DNA of 64,000 nt. Source: Erysipelatoclostridium sp. An173. GTDB lineage: Bacteria > Bacillota_I > Bacilli_A > Erysipelotrichales > Coprobacillaceae. Location: the NCBI RefSeq assembly GCF_002160495.1, contig NZ_NFKR01000001.1, forward strand, positions 62,001-126,000, given 5' to 3'. Under the pieces are notes generated by a model. It saw only the letters and a list, made by a program, of their open reading frames with translations, was not told the origin of the DNA and did not search any database. The stretch's first letter is position 1. Every line of letters starts with the position of its first letter. Of the stretch, positions 7,215-16,971 are shown one piece after another. A program made the position numbers and the translations under genes.

Positions 7215-9068
7215 CTACTTATTTTCTACTTCTTCCATAATATATCCTTCAACGATATCTCCTTCTTTGATATCATTGTAGTTTTCAATGCTTAATCCAC
7301 ATTCAAAACCTGATTGAACTTCTTTAACATCGTCTTGGAAACGTTTTAATGATGCTAATTTACCTTCATAAACAACAACACCATCACGAATTAAACGAAC
7401 ACCACAATTACGACGAATATAACCATCTGTTACATAACATCCAGCGATATTACCAATTTTAGAAATTCTAATTACCTGTCTAATTTCAGCTTGTCCAGTA
7501 ATAACTTCTTGTACTTCAGGGGCAAGCATACCTTTCATTGCGGTTTCAATTTCTTCAACCATTTTATAAATAATGTTATGAAGTCTAATTTCAATACCTT
7601 CTTCTTCGGCTTTTTGTCGAACTTTTGCATTAGGACGAACATTGAAACCATAAATAATAGCATTAGATGCTGACGCTAATAAAACATCAGATTCTGAAAT
7701 TCCACCAGCAGTTGAACGGATAACGTTTACTCTAACCCCTTCAACATCAATTTTTTCTAGTGAAGCTTTAACCGCTTCAGCAGTACCTTGAACGTCAGCT
7801 TTAACAATAATATTTAAATCGATAATTTCTCCTTCTTTAATTTGTGAGAATAAATCATCAAGTGATAAAGCTGCTCCAGTACTACGTTCTTTATCCTGTT
7901 TAGCACGTAAACGCGCTTCACCAACACTACGAGCTTGTTTTTCACTTTCAAAAACCATGAATTTATCACCAGCAACAGGAACATCATTTAATCCAGTAAT
8001 TTCTACTGGAGTAGCTGGTAAAGCTTCTTTAATGATTTTACCACGATCATCTAACATTTGACGAACACGTCCATAACAAGTTCCAACAACAATTGGATCT
8101 CCAGCCCGTAAAGTACCATTAGAAACCAATAATGTTGCAACCGGTCCACGGCCTTTATCTAGTTTTCCCTCAACAACACTACCATATGCATAACGATTTG
8201 GATTAGCTTTTAAATCAGCTAATTCAGCTACAACTGTTAATGTTTCTAATAACTCATCAATACCGATTCCTTTTTTAGCAGAAATTTCGCAATAAACTGT
8301 ATCTCCACCCCATTCTTCAGGTAAAAGACCTTGTTCAGCCATTTCTCCTTTAATTCTTTCTGGATCAGCACCTTCTTTATCAATTTTGTTGATTGCAACA
8401 ACAATCGGTACATTTGCTGCCTTAGCATGGTCAATTGCTTCTTTAGTTTGTGGCATAACACCATCATCAGCAGCTACAACAATAATTACAATATCAGTAA
8501 CTTGAGCTCCACGAGCACGCATTGCTGTAAACGCTTCGTGCCCTGGTGTATCTAAGAAGGTAACTTTTTTACCATTTACATCAACTTGATAAGCCCCAAT
8601 ATGTTGGGTAATACCACCAAATTCACCTTCAACAATTGCAGATTTTCTAATTGTATCTAGTAAAGTTGTTTTCCCATGGTCAACATGTCCCATAATAGTT
8701 ACTACAGGACATCTTGGCACTAAATCTTTTTCATCATCTTGAACTTCTAATTCTTCAAAATTTACTTCACTTACTTCAACATGTTTTTCAGTATCAAAGC
8801 CATATTCTAAACAAATCAATTCGACTTGTTCATCTGTTAAAGAAGAGTTAATAGTAACCATCATTCCAAGTAAAAATAAAACTTTAATTACATTTGCAGG
8901 GGTTTGTCCAATTTTTTCTGCTAATTCACCAACTGTGATACCTTCTTCATAAACGATAACACCATCTTTTACTTCTTTTTCATCTTTTTTAGTTGGAAAA
9001 TTTGATTGTAATTGTTTCTTTTTTGGCGCACCCTTTTTATTTTTATTGTGTTTATTATGTTTTGCCAT
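7215..9068 (-). CDS. infB: Translation initiation factor IF-2
   Basis: GTPase that brings initiator tRNA to the 30S subunit and promotes subunit joining. G1 GHVDHGKT is at residues 127-134, G3 DTPGH at 173-177, G4 NKID at 227-230, and the domain IV end ([19 protein letters not shown]) is intact. At 617 residues it is short: the basic low-complexity N-terminal region before the IF2_N helix bundle (residues about 40-92) is only about 38 residues, versus more than 100 in Bacillus. It starts 4 nt after ylxQ. Confidence 0.97.
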   Translation of the reverse strand: MAKHNKHNKNKKGAPKKKQLQSNFPTKKDEKEVKDGVIVYEEGITVGELAEKIGQTPANVIKVLFLLGMMVTINSSLTDEQVELICLEYGFDTEKHVEVSEVNFEELEVQDDEKDLVPRCPVVTIMGHVDHGKTTLLDTIRKSAIVEGEFGGITQHIGAYQVDVNGKKVTFLDTPGHEAFTAMRARGAQVTDIVIIVVAADDGVMPQTKEAIDHAKAANVPIVVAINKIDKEGADPERIKGEMAEQGLLPEEWGGDTVYCEISAKKGIGIDELLETLTVVAELADLKANPNRYAYGSVVEGKLDKGRGPVATLLVSNGTLRAGDPIVVGTCYGRVRQMLDDRGKIIKEALPATPVEITGLNDVPVAGDKFMVFESEKQARSVGEARLRAKQDKERSTGAALSLDDLFSQIKEGEIIDLNIIVKADVQGTAEAVKASLEKIDVEGVRVNVIRSTAGGISESDVLLASASNAIIYGFNVRPNAKVRQKAEEEGIEIRLHNIIYKMVEEIETAMKGMLAPEVQEVITGQAEIRQVIRISKIGNIAGCYVTDGYIRRNCGVRLIRDGVVVYEGKLASLKRFQDDVKEVQSGFECGLSIENYNDIKEGDIVEGYIMEEVENK

Positions 9069-9072
9069 ACAT

Positions 9073-9375
9073 TCACCCTCCTATCTTTTCTTTAAATAAT
9101 TTTGCAAATCCAGCATCCTGAATCCCAACAGCAACACGATTGTACTTACCAATGACTCTAGATAATTCTTGAATATTACTAGTAATAATATATTCCACAT
9201 TATAACTAGTACATTTATCAACTAGCTTCTTTTTAGTATTAGCACTAGCATCTGTTGCAATAATTACTAAATGAACACGATTATTTCTAACCATCGTTAT
9301 CAGCATTTCACCGGTAACAATTTTACGAGCTCTTGAAGCCAAACCTAAAATATTTAAAGCATTATTCATCGGCAT
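9073..9375 (-). CDS. ylxQ: L7Ae-family RNA-binding protein YlxQ
   Basis: A 100-residue L7Ae/L30e/Gadd45-fold protein that binds kink-turn-type RNA. Family hallmarks are the start [17 protein letters not shown] and the central [14 protein letters not shown]. It overlaps the end of ylxR, as usual in the nusA operon. Start choice: the ATG at 9375 has a weak GGA 6 nt away; an upstream GTG at 9390 and an ATG at 9369 are alternatives. The in vivo RNA target is not established for the family. Confidence 0.88.
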   Translation of the reverse strand: MPMNNALNILGLASRARKIVTGEMLITMVRNNRVHLVIIATDASANTKKKLVDKCTSYNVEYIITSNIQELSRVIGKYNRVAVGIQDAGFAKLFKEKIGG

Positions 9376-9619
9376 ATTTTTCCAATTCACTAAAAATTTC
9401 TTCAGGTATTTCTACTTGCAAAGCTCGAGCAAGTAGTTTTTTTTGTTTGGCTTTTTCAAAAGCAGCATGACTACGTTTTAAATAAGCACCACGACCATTC
9501 ATTTTTCCAGTTGGATCTACAAATACTTCCCCTTCTTTATTACGAACAACTCTAATTAATTGTTGTTTTGGTAATTGTTCACCTGTCGCTAAACATTTTC
9601 TTAATGGGATTTTACGCAT
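9362..9619 (-). CDS. ylxR: YlxR/RnpM family nucleic-acid-binding protein
   Basis: An 85-residue basic protein with the family signature: start MRKIPLRKCLATGEQLPKQQLIR, then GRGAYLKRSHAAFEKAKQKK. Structures of this family show a positively charged surface, and the Bacillus member has been linked to RNase P. It lies between nusA (11 nt upstream) and ylxQ (overlapping), the conserved Firmicute order. Confidence 0.92.
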   Translation of the reverse strand: MRKIPLRKCLATGEQLPKQQLIRVVRNKEGEVFVDPTGKMNGRGAYLKRSHAAFEKAKQKKLLARALQVEIPEEIFSELEKYADE

Positions 9620-9630
9620 TCTACCACTCC

Positions 9631-10932
9631 TTATTTATCATCATAGTACTTATCGTATTCATCATAATCAATTTCTTCATCATACTTGCTGTATTCATCA
9701 TCGTAGTCATCAAAATCATCATAATCATCATCATATGAATCAGTTACGACTTCATTTGTAGTTTCTTGAGGCTCAACGATTTCTTCTTCATGTGATTCTT
9801 CCATCATTTCTTGAGCAAATTCTTTTTCGAAATCATCATCTACTAAAGTTTCAGGTTCAGCTACTGTTTCAGGAAGATCAATTAAACCTAATTCTTTCGC
9901 TTCGCTAAGTGACTTAATATCAATTTTCCATCCTGTTAGTCTAACTGCTAAGCGAGCATTTTGACCACGTTTACCAATTGCCAATGAAAGCTGATCATCA
10001 GGTACAATTACTAAAGCACTATGTTTTTCTTCATCGATAGACACATGTTTAACTTCAGAAGGACTTAGTGCATTAGAGATAAAAACAACAGGATCGCTAT
10101 TCCATAAAATAATATCGATCATTTCACCATTTAATTCATCGACAACATTTTTAACACGACTTCCTTTAGGACCTACACATGAACCAATTGGATCAATGTT
10201 TTCATTGCTTGTATATACAGCCATTTTACTTCTTTCACCAGGTTCCCTAGAAACAGCTTTAATTTCTACAGTTCCATCATAAACTTCAGGAACTTCAAGT
10301 TCAAATAGTCTTTTAACAAAGTTTGGTTCAGTACGACTTACAACTATTTGAGTACCTTTAGTTCCACGGTCAACATCACTTACATATACTTTTAAATGTT
10401 GTCCTTCTACTAATTTTTCACCAGGAATTTGTTTATTTCCAGCTAAAAAAGCACCAGTTTTTCCAATATTAATAATTGCGAAATTTGGTTCGACACGATC
10501 AACAATTCCTGTGATGATATCGTCTTTTTTATCTGCAAATTCATTATATAATGTTTCTTTTTCTGTTTCACGAATTCTTTGTCTAAATAATTGTTTTGTT
10601 TGAATTGCTGCTAAACGACCAATATGTTCAACATCAGCTTCAGTTTCTACTACATCTCCAATTTGATATTTAGGATTAATAGCTTGTGCTTCTTCTAATG
10701 ATAATTCAATATCTTCATCTTCTAAATCATCAACAACAGTTCTTAATTCAAACAATCTAAATTTACCTGTTTTTTCATTAATTTCTACACGGACATTTGC
10801 ATCAGAACTTAAATAATTCTTTTTATATGCTTTTGCAATTGATTCTTTAAGCATATCTAAAAAGACTTCTTTTTCAATTCCTTTTTCTTCAATTAATAAA
10901 TTTAATGCATCCATGAATTTTTTTCCTGCCAC
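9631..10932 (-). CDS. nusA: Transcription termination/antitermination factor NusA with acidic Tyr-rich tail
   Basis: Binds RNA polymerase and nascent RNA, stimulating pausing and termination. N-terminal polymerase-binding domain (1-125), S1 domain (about 130-200, DIITGIVDRVEPNFAIINIG-like) and two KH domains (GSCVGPKGSRVKNV and LAIGKRGQNARLAVRL) are intact up to about residue 345. The remaining 85 residues are an acidic extension. Its last 36 residues (398-433) contain 16 Asp, 4 Glu and 9 Tyr in an irregular DDYDD-type repeat. Bacillus NusA lacks such a tail. The gene follows rimP by 13 nt. Confidence 0.96.
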   Translation of the reverse strand: MAGKKFMDALNLLIEEKGIEKEVFLDMLKESIAKAYKKNYLSSDANVRVEINEKTGKFRLFELRTVVDDLEDEDIELSLEEAQAINPKYQIGDVVETEADVEHIGRLAAIQTKQLFRQRIRETEKETLYNEFADKKDDIITGIVDRVEPNFAIINIGKTGAFLAGNKQIPGEKLVEGQHLKVYVSDVDRGTKGTQIVVSRTEPNFVKRLFELEVPEVYDGTVEIKAVSREPGERSKMAVYTSNENIDPIGSCVGPKGSRVKNVVDELNGEMIDIILWNSDPVVFISNALSPSEVKHVSIDEEKHSALVIVPDDQLSLAIGKRGQNARLAVRLTGWKIDIKSLSEAKELGLIDLPETVAEPETLVDDDFEKEFAQEMMEESHEEEIVEPQETTNEVVTDSYDDDYDDFDDYDDEYSKYDEEIDYDEYDKYYDDK

Positions 10933-10945
10933 TTTTTATTTCCTC

Positions 10946-11413
10946 CTAAAATTTAACAGCCAGTCTTATAAATTTAATATTGCCATAGTCAATTTTAATA
11001 CTCTTTTTAATATTCTTAACTAAATATTCAAATTCAATCGTTTTATCTTCAATTCCTTTAATGTAACCTTCTACTTCATCCATTCCTGCCGTTGGATTGT
11101 AGAATTTTGCATAGACATATTTACCTATAGCTCCTGTTACTTGTTCAAATGTTTTTAATGGTTTTTCAATTCCAGGTGAAGAAACTTCTAAATAATATTC
11201 ACCTTTAATTGGATCTGTTTCATCTAATTTTTCACTAATTGCCTCACTAACAGCAACACAAGTATCCATGTCTAATGATCCTAAGTTTTTTTCGACAAAA
11301 ATACGTAAATACCATTCACCATTTTCTTGAACATATTCCATATCATCTAAATAAACATCATGTTCTTGTAAAATCGGTTCAATTATTGTTTTAATCTCTT
11401 GTAAAAGTTCCAT
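10946..11413 (-). CDS. rimP: Ribosome maturation factor RimP
   Basis: Needed for 30S subunit maturation. The N-terminal alpha-beta domain carries YVQENGEWYLRIFVEK and DTCVAVSEAISEKLDE, followed by the family marker YYLEVSSPGIEKPL and a C-terminal SH3-like domain. The start is set at ATG 11413 (MELLQEI) because GAGGTGAG lies 5-8 nt before it; a second ATG is 3 nt upstream. The longer reading frame to 11503 runs through a hairpin and gives an implausible N-terminus. It opens the nusA operon. Confidence 0.92.
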   Translation of the reverse strand: MELLQEIKTIIEPILQEHDVYLDDMEYVQENGEWYLRIFVEKNLGSLDMDTCVAVSEAISEKLDETDPIKGEYYLEVSSPGIEKPLKTFEQVTGAIGKYVYAKFYNPTAGMDEVEGYIKGIEDKTIEFEYLVKNIKKSIKIDYGNIKFIRLAVKF

Positions 11414-11430
11414 CATCTCACCTCTATTCA

Positions 11431-11456
11431 ATAATAAAGAGTGGGTTGCCCCACTC
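11431..11456 (-). terminator. Hairpin between polC and rimP, probable polC terminator
   Basis: A GC-rich 7-bp stem (11439-11445 with 11450-11456) is followed on the minus strand by TTTATTATT, an imperfect T-tract. It sits 56 nt after the polC stop and about 18 nt before the rimP ribosome binding site. It could act as a leaky terminator or attenuator that tunes the nusA operon. Confidence 0.6.
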
Positions 11457-11511
11457 CGCTCCGTTATGAAACTACAATTATAATAACACACTTTTTTTAT
11501 CAATGCAATAT

Positions 11512-14500
11512 TTAAAAAAGTGAAAGCTGGTTTCTTTCCTGCATACCATCAAAAACACCCATTTTTGATAATGTTTTAATATGCGAGTTGTTTAATTTAG
11601 TTCTTTTTACCACATCTTCTTTAGATAAAAACGGACCATTTTTTCTAGCTTCAACAACAGTTGAAGCAACAGCATCACCTAAAGCATCAATAGCACTAAA
11701 CGGTGGAATCAATCCTTTTTCATCATTTGGATCAAGAATAAATTTGTTAGCCTGTGAATACTCTAAACTAATTGGACTAAAATGATAGCCACGTTCGATC
11801 ATTTCTAATGCAATTTCAAAAACATCCCATAGACCTTCATCTTTATTTGAAGCACTGTGTTCCTGGCGTAATTGCATAATTTCATTACGACGAGCCATGA
11901 TCGCATCTTTACCTTTAATTAAAGTCTCAATTTCAAAGAAATCACAACGAGTTGAAAAATAAACAGCATAATATTCTCGCGGATAATACACTTTCCACCA
12001 GGCAACACGAATTGCCGATAATACATAAGCAACAGCGTGGGCTTTAGGGAACATGTATTTAATTTTTTTACAAGAATCAATATACCATTGAGGAACATTA
12101 TGTTTTTTCATTAACTCTTCATATTGTTTTTCTGGGAAAACAGCTGGTGACTTACCTTTACGAACACATTCCATGATATCAAAAGCATCTTTATTTGGTA
12201 ATCCTTTTTCAATTAAATATACCATGATATCATCACGACATCCAATTACTTCTGAAAGAGTACATGTTCCTGATTTAATAAGAGTTTCTGCATTTCCTAA
12301 GTAAACATCAGTTCCATGAGATAGACCTGAAATAATTACCAAGTCATTAAATGTTTTTGGTTTAGTTTGATCAAGCATCCCACGAACAAAAGTAGTACCA
12401 AATTCCGGTAAGCCTAAGGCCCCATTTTTACAACCAATAAAATCCAAATTACATCCTAATGCTTCACTGCTTGTAAATAAACTCATGACCTTTTTATCAT
12501 TAGTAGGAATTGATTTAGGATCAACTCTAGTTAAATCCTGAAGCATTCTAATTACAGTTGGATCAACATGACCTAAAATATCAAATTTTAAGACATTATC
12601 ATGAATAGCATGGAAGTCAAAGTGGGTTGTTCGCCAAGCTGCTGTTAAATCATCAGCTGGATATTGATAAGGTGTAAAATCAAAAACATCCATATCACCT
12701 GGAATTACAATTATCCCACCGGGATGTTGCCCCGTTGTTCTTTTAACACCACCGCAGCCAGCTGCTATTCGTTCTAATTCAGCTGATCGAATTGAATTTT
12801 CTTTACCCATCAACTCTGCATATCCCTTAGCATAACCATAAGCCGTTTTTTCAGCGACCGTAGAAATAGTTCCAGCTCTAAAGACATGATCTTCACCAAA
12901 AATTTCTTTAGTAAATGCATGAGCTTTAGCTTGATATTCACCTGAGAAGTTCAAATCAATATCCGGTACTTTATCAGCATTAAATCCTAAGAAAGTTTCA
13001 AAAGGAATATTATGACCTTCACCTTTCATGATTGCTCCACATTTTGGACAGGCTTTATCCTCTAAGTCGTAACCATCGCTGACAACACCTTCTTCTAAAA
13101 ACTCACTATGACAGCAATTAGGACAAATATAATGAGGTGGTAAGGGATTAACCTCAGTAATTCCAGCCATCGTAGCTACAAACGAAGAACCTACAGACCC
13201 CCTCGATCCTACTAGATAGCCATCATCATTAGATTTTTTTACTAGTAAGTGAGAAATATAATAAATAACCCCGAATCCATGTTTAATAATATTACTTAAT
13301 TCTTTTTCCAACCTTTTTTCAACTATTGATGGTAAAGGATTACCATACATTTGATGGGCTGTATCATAACAGATTTTCTTTAAATTATCATCAGCACCCG
13401 GAATTTTTGGTGTAAACAGTTTATCATGAACCGGTTTAATTTCTTCAACCATATCTGCAATTTTATTAGTATTAGTAACAACATATTCATAAACCTCATC
13501 TTGAGGTAGATATGGATAACATTCCATCATTTCATCTGTTGTTCTAAAATATTGACAAGGATTAGGCGCTTTTGGATCATGACGGTTACATAATGGATGA
13601 GCTCGATGTCCGATTCCAATCGTTGGATTAGAAATAAATACATCTCTAAATATCTTGTCTTTAGGATCCAAGAAATGCACGTCTCCAGTTGCAACAATTA
13701 TTTTATTTAACTTTTTAGCACAATCAACTATTCGACAAAGCGATTTAATTAATTCATCTTTACTTTGTAATTTACCTCGATCAATTAAATGGTTATAATC
13801 ATCAAGCGGTTGAATTTCGACATAGTCATAAAATTCCATTGCTTTTTGTAATTTATCATCAGATAGATTTAAAGCCGCTTCAAATACATCGCTATTATAA
13901 CAGCTAGTACCAAACAATAAACCTTCACGGTAAAACTCTAAACGTTCTTTAGGAATTCTAGAACTTCCATGGAAATATACCGTATTTGATTCACTAACTA
14001 GTTTAAACATATTTTTTAACCCTTTTTTATTTAGAGCCAATGCTGTCATATGATATGGATAAACTATTTTATAAATATCATCACCTGTTAGTTCACATAA
14101 GTCTAATAAATTATATTTACCACCTTGCATTATCTGATGTAACATCATTGTAAATACATCAGCTAATACCTGCGCATCATAATCAGCACGGTGAGCAACT
14201 TCATCATCATAATTAACACGATATAAACGACATACATTTCCTAAACGATATGATTTTAATGGCTTTAAAATTGCTCTTGCTAAAGCTAAGGAATCAATTA
14301 CAGGATTTTTTATTTCAGGCATATTATTACGACGCAAATTTTCATTTAAAAAACCAATATCAAAACTTGCATTATGAGCAACTAAAATACAGTCATCAAA
14401 AAAATCGATTATTTCTGGTAATACTTCAGTAATTGTTCTTTCATTTTTAACCATATCATTTGTAATATTAGTTAAATTGCTGATTCTTGAAGAAATAGTT

Positions 14501-15831
14501 TTTTCTGGATTGATAAATGTTTGCATCCGATCAATTACTTCACCGTTTTTTATTTTAACTGCACCAAATTCAGTTATTCCATCATGGATAACTGAAAGTC
14601 CTGTTGTTTCTAAGTCAAAAGAAACATAAGTAGCATGTTCAATAGAAGTATCAATAGGATTATAGACAATATTTAATACTGGATCGATCATATTAAATTC
14701 AATTCCATATATCATTTTTATACCTGCTTTCCCTGCTGCGATTTGCGCTTCAGGAAAAGATTGAACATTTTCGTGATCAGTAATAGCAATTGCTTGATGT
14801 CCCCATTTAGCAGCAGTTTGAACATACTGACTAATAGTGCTTATACCATCCATAGTTGACATTTTAGAATGAGTATGTAACTCTACCCTTTTTACTTCAG
14901 CTTTATCTTGTCTAGAAGCAGGCCCTTTAATTATTTCTAAGTCTCTAGCCATCATTACAGTTTCTTTAGAATAACTATCAAAACGAACTTCACCGCGAAC
15001 TTTAACCCATATACCGCCTTTACCAACTAATTTTAATTCTTCTAAAGTATTTTTAGAGTTATTTTCAAATCTTTTAACAATAATTGAATCAGTATAATCA
15101 GTGACCCATAAACTTTGTATATGTTTTCCTGATTTAATTTTAATTAAATCAGTTTTAAAAACATAACCAGTAATAACAATATTATTTTCCATTGTCTGGT
15201 TAGTAATTTCTTCAATACGTAAAGAAATTGCATTATTTTTTTGTCTTGAATTGTTTCGATAATAATTATTATCCTGGCTAACTGGTTTTGTTTTAACCTC
15301 TTTAGGTTTTTCAATTACTGGTAATTCTGGATTTTCCATTTCAGCCTGAATATTTTTAAAAGTATTATTATTTTCATCAATAAAATATTCACAGTTTTTA
15401 TTAATACCAATTCTAGAAAACATTTTTGTTATTTGACTATTTAATTGTTTTAATTGTTCTAATTGGATTTCATTACAAGTTTCAATTTTAATTTTATTTT
15501 CTACTTTAATACTATCGATTGTTAAAGTGGCACAAACAGGATATTCTTGTTTTAATTGTTCTAAAACATAACCAATGTATAATGATAATTGTTCTTGATC
15601 ATAGTTATCATCTTGATAAGTAAGATGATAACTAACTGGATATGGAAAATGCTCTCTATTTGTAATTAATAGTTGAAATTCACTAAAAGGTAACATATGT
15701 TCAAATGATAAATAAAAAATATAACTATTATCTTTAGCGACGACAACTTTATCAATTTTCCCATTCTTTAATTCATCGGTACTTTGTTCAATTTTTAAAT
15801 TTTTTAACAGTATTAAAAATCTATCTTCCAT
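11512..15831 (-). CDS. polC: DNA polymerase III alpha subunit, PolC type
   Basis: The main replicative polymerase of low-GC Gram-positives. Order of domains in the 1439 residues: N-terminal domain, OB fold (about 205-300), PHP domain split by the exonuclease (HTHS at 319-322, then TDHENV), DEDDh 3'-5' exonuclease (DLE 406-408, Asp491 in HNASFD, His547 and Asp552), Zn site (Cys903, 906, 928, 931), catalytic PDIDLNFSG with Asp957 and Asp959, and HPGG further on. Length matches Bacillus PolC. The usual neighbour proS between rseP and polC is absent. Confidence 0.98.
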   Translation of the reverse strand: MEDRFLILLKNLKIEQSTDELKNGKIDKVVVAKDNSYIFYLSFEHMLPFSEFQLLITNREHFPYPVSYHLTYQDDNYDQEQLSLYIGYVLEQLKQEYPVCATLTIDSIKVENKIKIETCNEIQLEQLKQLNSQITKMFSRIGINKNCEYFIDENNNTFKNIQAEMENPELPVIEKPKEVKTKPVSQDNNYYRNNSRQKNNAISLRIEEITNQTMENNIVITGYVFKTDLIKIKSGKHIQSLWVTDYTDSIIVKRFENNSKNTLEELKLVGKGGIWVKVRGEVRFDSYSKETVMMARDLEIIKGPASRQDKAEVKRVELHTHSKMSTMDGISTISQYVQTAAKWGHQAIAITDHENVQSFPEAQIAAGKAGIKMIYGIEFNMIDPVLNIVYNPIDTSIEHATYVSFDLETTGLSVIHDGITEFGAVKIKNGEVIDRMQTFINPEKTISSRISNLTNITNDMVKNERTITEVLPEIIDFFDDCILVAHNASFDIGFLNENLRRNNMPEIKNPVIDSLALARAILKPLKSYRLGNVCRLYRVNYDDEVAHRADYDAQVLADVFTMMLHQIMQGGKYNLLDLCELTGDDIYKIVYPYHMTALALNKKGLKNMFKLVSESNTVYFHGSSRIPKERLEFYREGLLFGTSCYNSDVFEAALNLSDDKLQKAMEFYDYVEIQPLDDYNHLIDRGKLQSKDELIKSLCRIVDCAKKLNKIIVATGDVHFLDPKDKIFRDVFISNPTIGIGHRAHPLCNRHDPKAPNPCQYFRTTDEMMECYPYLPQDEVYEYVVTNTNKIADMVEEIKPVHDKLFTPKIPGADDNLKKICYDTAHQMYGNPLPSIVEKRLEKELSNIIKHGFGVIYYISHLLVKKSNDDGYLVGSRGSVGSSFVATMAGITEVNPLPPHYICPNCCHSEFLEEGVVSDGYDLEDKACPKCGAIMKGEGHNIPFETFLGFNADKVPDIDLNFSGEYQAKAHAFTKEIFGEDHVFRAGTISTVAEKTAYGYAKGYAELMGKENSIRSAELERIAAGCGGVKRTTGQHPGGIIVIPGDMDVFDFTPYQYPADDLTAAWRTTHFDFHAIHDNVLKFDILGHVDPTVIRMLQDLTRVDPKSIPTNDKKVMSLFTSSEALGCNLDFIGCKNGALGLPEFGTTFVRGMLDQTKPKTFNDLVIISGLSHGTDVYLGNAETLIKSGTCTLSEVIGCRDDIMVYLIEKGLPNKDAFDIMECVRKGKSPAVFPEKQYEELMKKHNVPQWYIDSCKKIKYMFPKAHAVAYVLSAIRVAWWKVYYPREYYAVYFSTRCDFFEIETLIKGKDAIMARRNEIMQLRQEHSASNKDEGLWDVFEIALEMIERGYHFSPISLEYSQANKFILDPNDEKGLIPPFSAIDALGDAVASTVVEARKNGPFLSKEDVVKRTKLNNSHIKTLSKMGVFDGMQERNQLSLF

Positions 15832-15862
15832 TTAATCACCCTTATTTTCTTTCATAGCAATC

Positions 15863-15868
15863 ATTATA
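15863..15868 (-). promoter_or_regulatory. Extended -10 promoter of polC
   Basis: TGTTATAAT on the minus strand (TATAAT 15868-15863), placed between the rseP terminator and the polC start. The -35 region is not convincing. Confidence 0.5.
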
Positions 15869-15871
15869 ACA

Positions 15872-15899
15872 TAATAAAATGGGAAAATTAATTCCCATT
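15872..15899 (-). terminator. Terminator after rseP
   Basis: An 8-bp stem (15878-15885 with 15892-15899, 6-nt loop) with TTTATTATG following on the minus strand. The rseP stop codon (15900-15898) overlaps the stem. Confidence 0.7.
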
Positions 15900-16971
15900 A
15901 TCCTAATATTCGCGAAACATCATTAATTGTTACATATATTAATAAAGCAAAAACTAACGCTAAACCAGCTAACTGTAAAGCATAGCGCAATTTTAGCGGT
16001 AATTCACGACCTATCATTTTTTCAACCAAAGCAAAAATCACCTGGCAGCCATCAAGACCTGGAATCGGTAATAAGTTAAAAATACCAACGTTAGTTGAAA
16101 TCAATGCTAAAAAGATCAATAACTGACTTATCGAACCGGTCGCCGTTATTTGAGCAGTAGTTGAATAAATACCAGCTGGCCCCGATAATTGTCCAATCGT
16201 ATTAGCTGTATCAGTAAATAATTGTCCTAAAGTAGTAAAAATCAATAGTGATAATGTCTTAAACTGATCAAAAGCATAATTTACCGCTTCAAAAAAGCTA
16301 AGTTGTCTTGTTCCTGAAATGACTCCTAATATAAACATTCCACTTTCTTCACTATATTGGGCATTAACCTGTTTTGTTAATGTTTTTGAATCACGAACTA
16401 ATTCAACCTCGACAGTTACAGTTTTATCATCAGATTCAATTTTTCCCATTACCTCACGAATATCGTCATAAGAACCAATAATATATTCTTCACCATCATA
16501 AGCAATTTTAGTAATACGGTCTCCCGCTTCAATTCCAGCCATCATCGCAGGACCATTATCACTAACCGAACCAATTACAGGTGTATTGTCTTGAACTTCA
16601 ATGAATGAATATACCCCAATTAGTATTACAATTGATAAGATAAAATTCATAAAAACTCCTGCTAAAAAAACAACAACTTTTTTCCAGCAGCTGATTCCAT
16701 TAATTGTTCTTTCAAAAGGGACATCCTTAAATTCTTCTATTTCATTATCAGCTTCACCAGCCATTGAAACAAAACCACCAATAGGTAAAGCTCGAATTTC
16801 ATATTCAGTTTCCCCTATTTTTTTAGAAAATAATTTAGGCCCCATTCCAATAGAAAATTCACTGCAATAAACTCCAAAAGATTTAGCAGTTATAAAATGT
16901 CCAAACTCGTGAATTAAAACGACAATTCCTAAAATTAAAATAAATACAATTATATTTATTAATGTCTGCAT
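15898..16971 (-). CDS. rseP: Site-2 intramembrane metalloprotease RseP/RasP
   Basis: Cleaves membrane-bound anti-sigma factors, signal peptide remnants and similar substrates within the membrane. The zinc motif HEFGH is at residues 21-25 in the first membrane helix and the second motif NLLPIPGLDG at 299-308 supplies Asp307. A PDZ domain lies between (about 125-205). 357 residues is somewhat shorter than Bacillus RasP. The ATG overlaps the dxr stop (TAATG). The membrane anti-sigma factor at 61 kb is a conceivable substrate; that is speculation. Confidence 0.95.
   Translation of the reverse strand: MQTLINIIVFILILGIVVLIHEFGHFITAKSFGVYCSEFSIGMGPKLFSKKIGETEYEIRALPIGGFVSMAGEADNEIEEFKDVPFERTINGISCWKKVVVFLAGVFMNFILSIVILIGVYSFIEVQDNTPVIGSVSDNGPAMMAGIEAGDRITKIAYDGEEYIIGSYDDIREVMGKIESDDKTVTVEVELVRDSKTLTKQVNAQYSEESGMFILGVISGTRQLSFFEAVNYAFDQFKTLSLLIFTTLGQLFTDTANTIGQLSGPAGIYSTTAQITATGSISQLLIFLALISTNVGIFNLLPIPGLDGCQVIFALVEKMIGRELPLKLRYALQLAGLALVFALLIYVTINDVSRILG

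Noticed and set aside
11413-11503. N-terminal extension of rimP
   Set aside because: The segment crosses a terminator-like hairpin and the internal ATG has GAGGTGAG in the right place.
14250-14432. Plus-strand frames within polC and similar opposite-strand frames inside infB, smc, rpsB, topA and dxr
   Set aside because: Short frames antisense to strongly conserved genes, without ribosome binding sites or family features.
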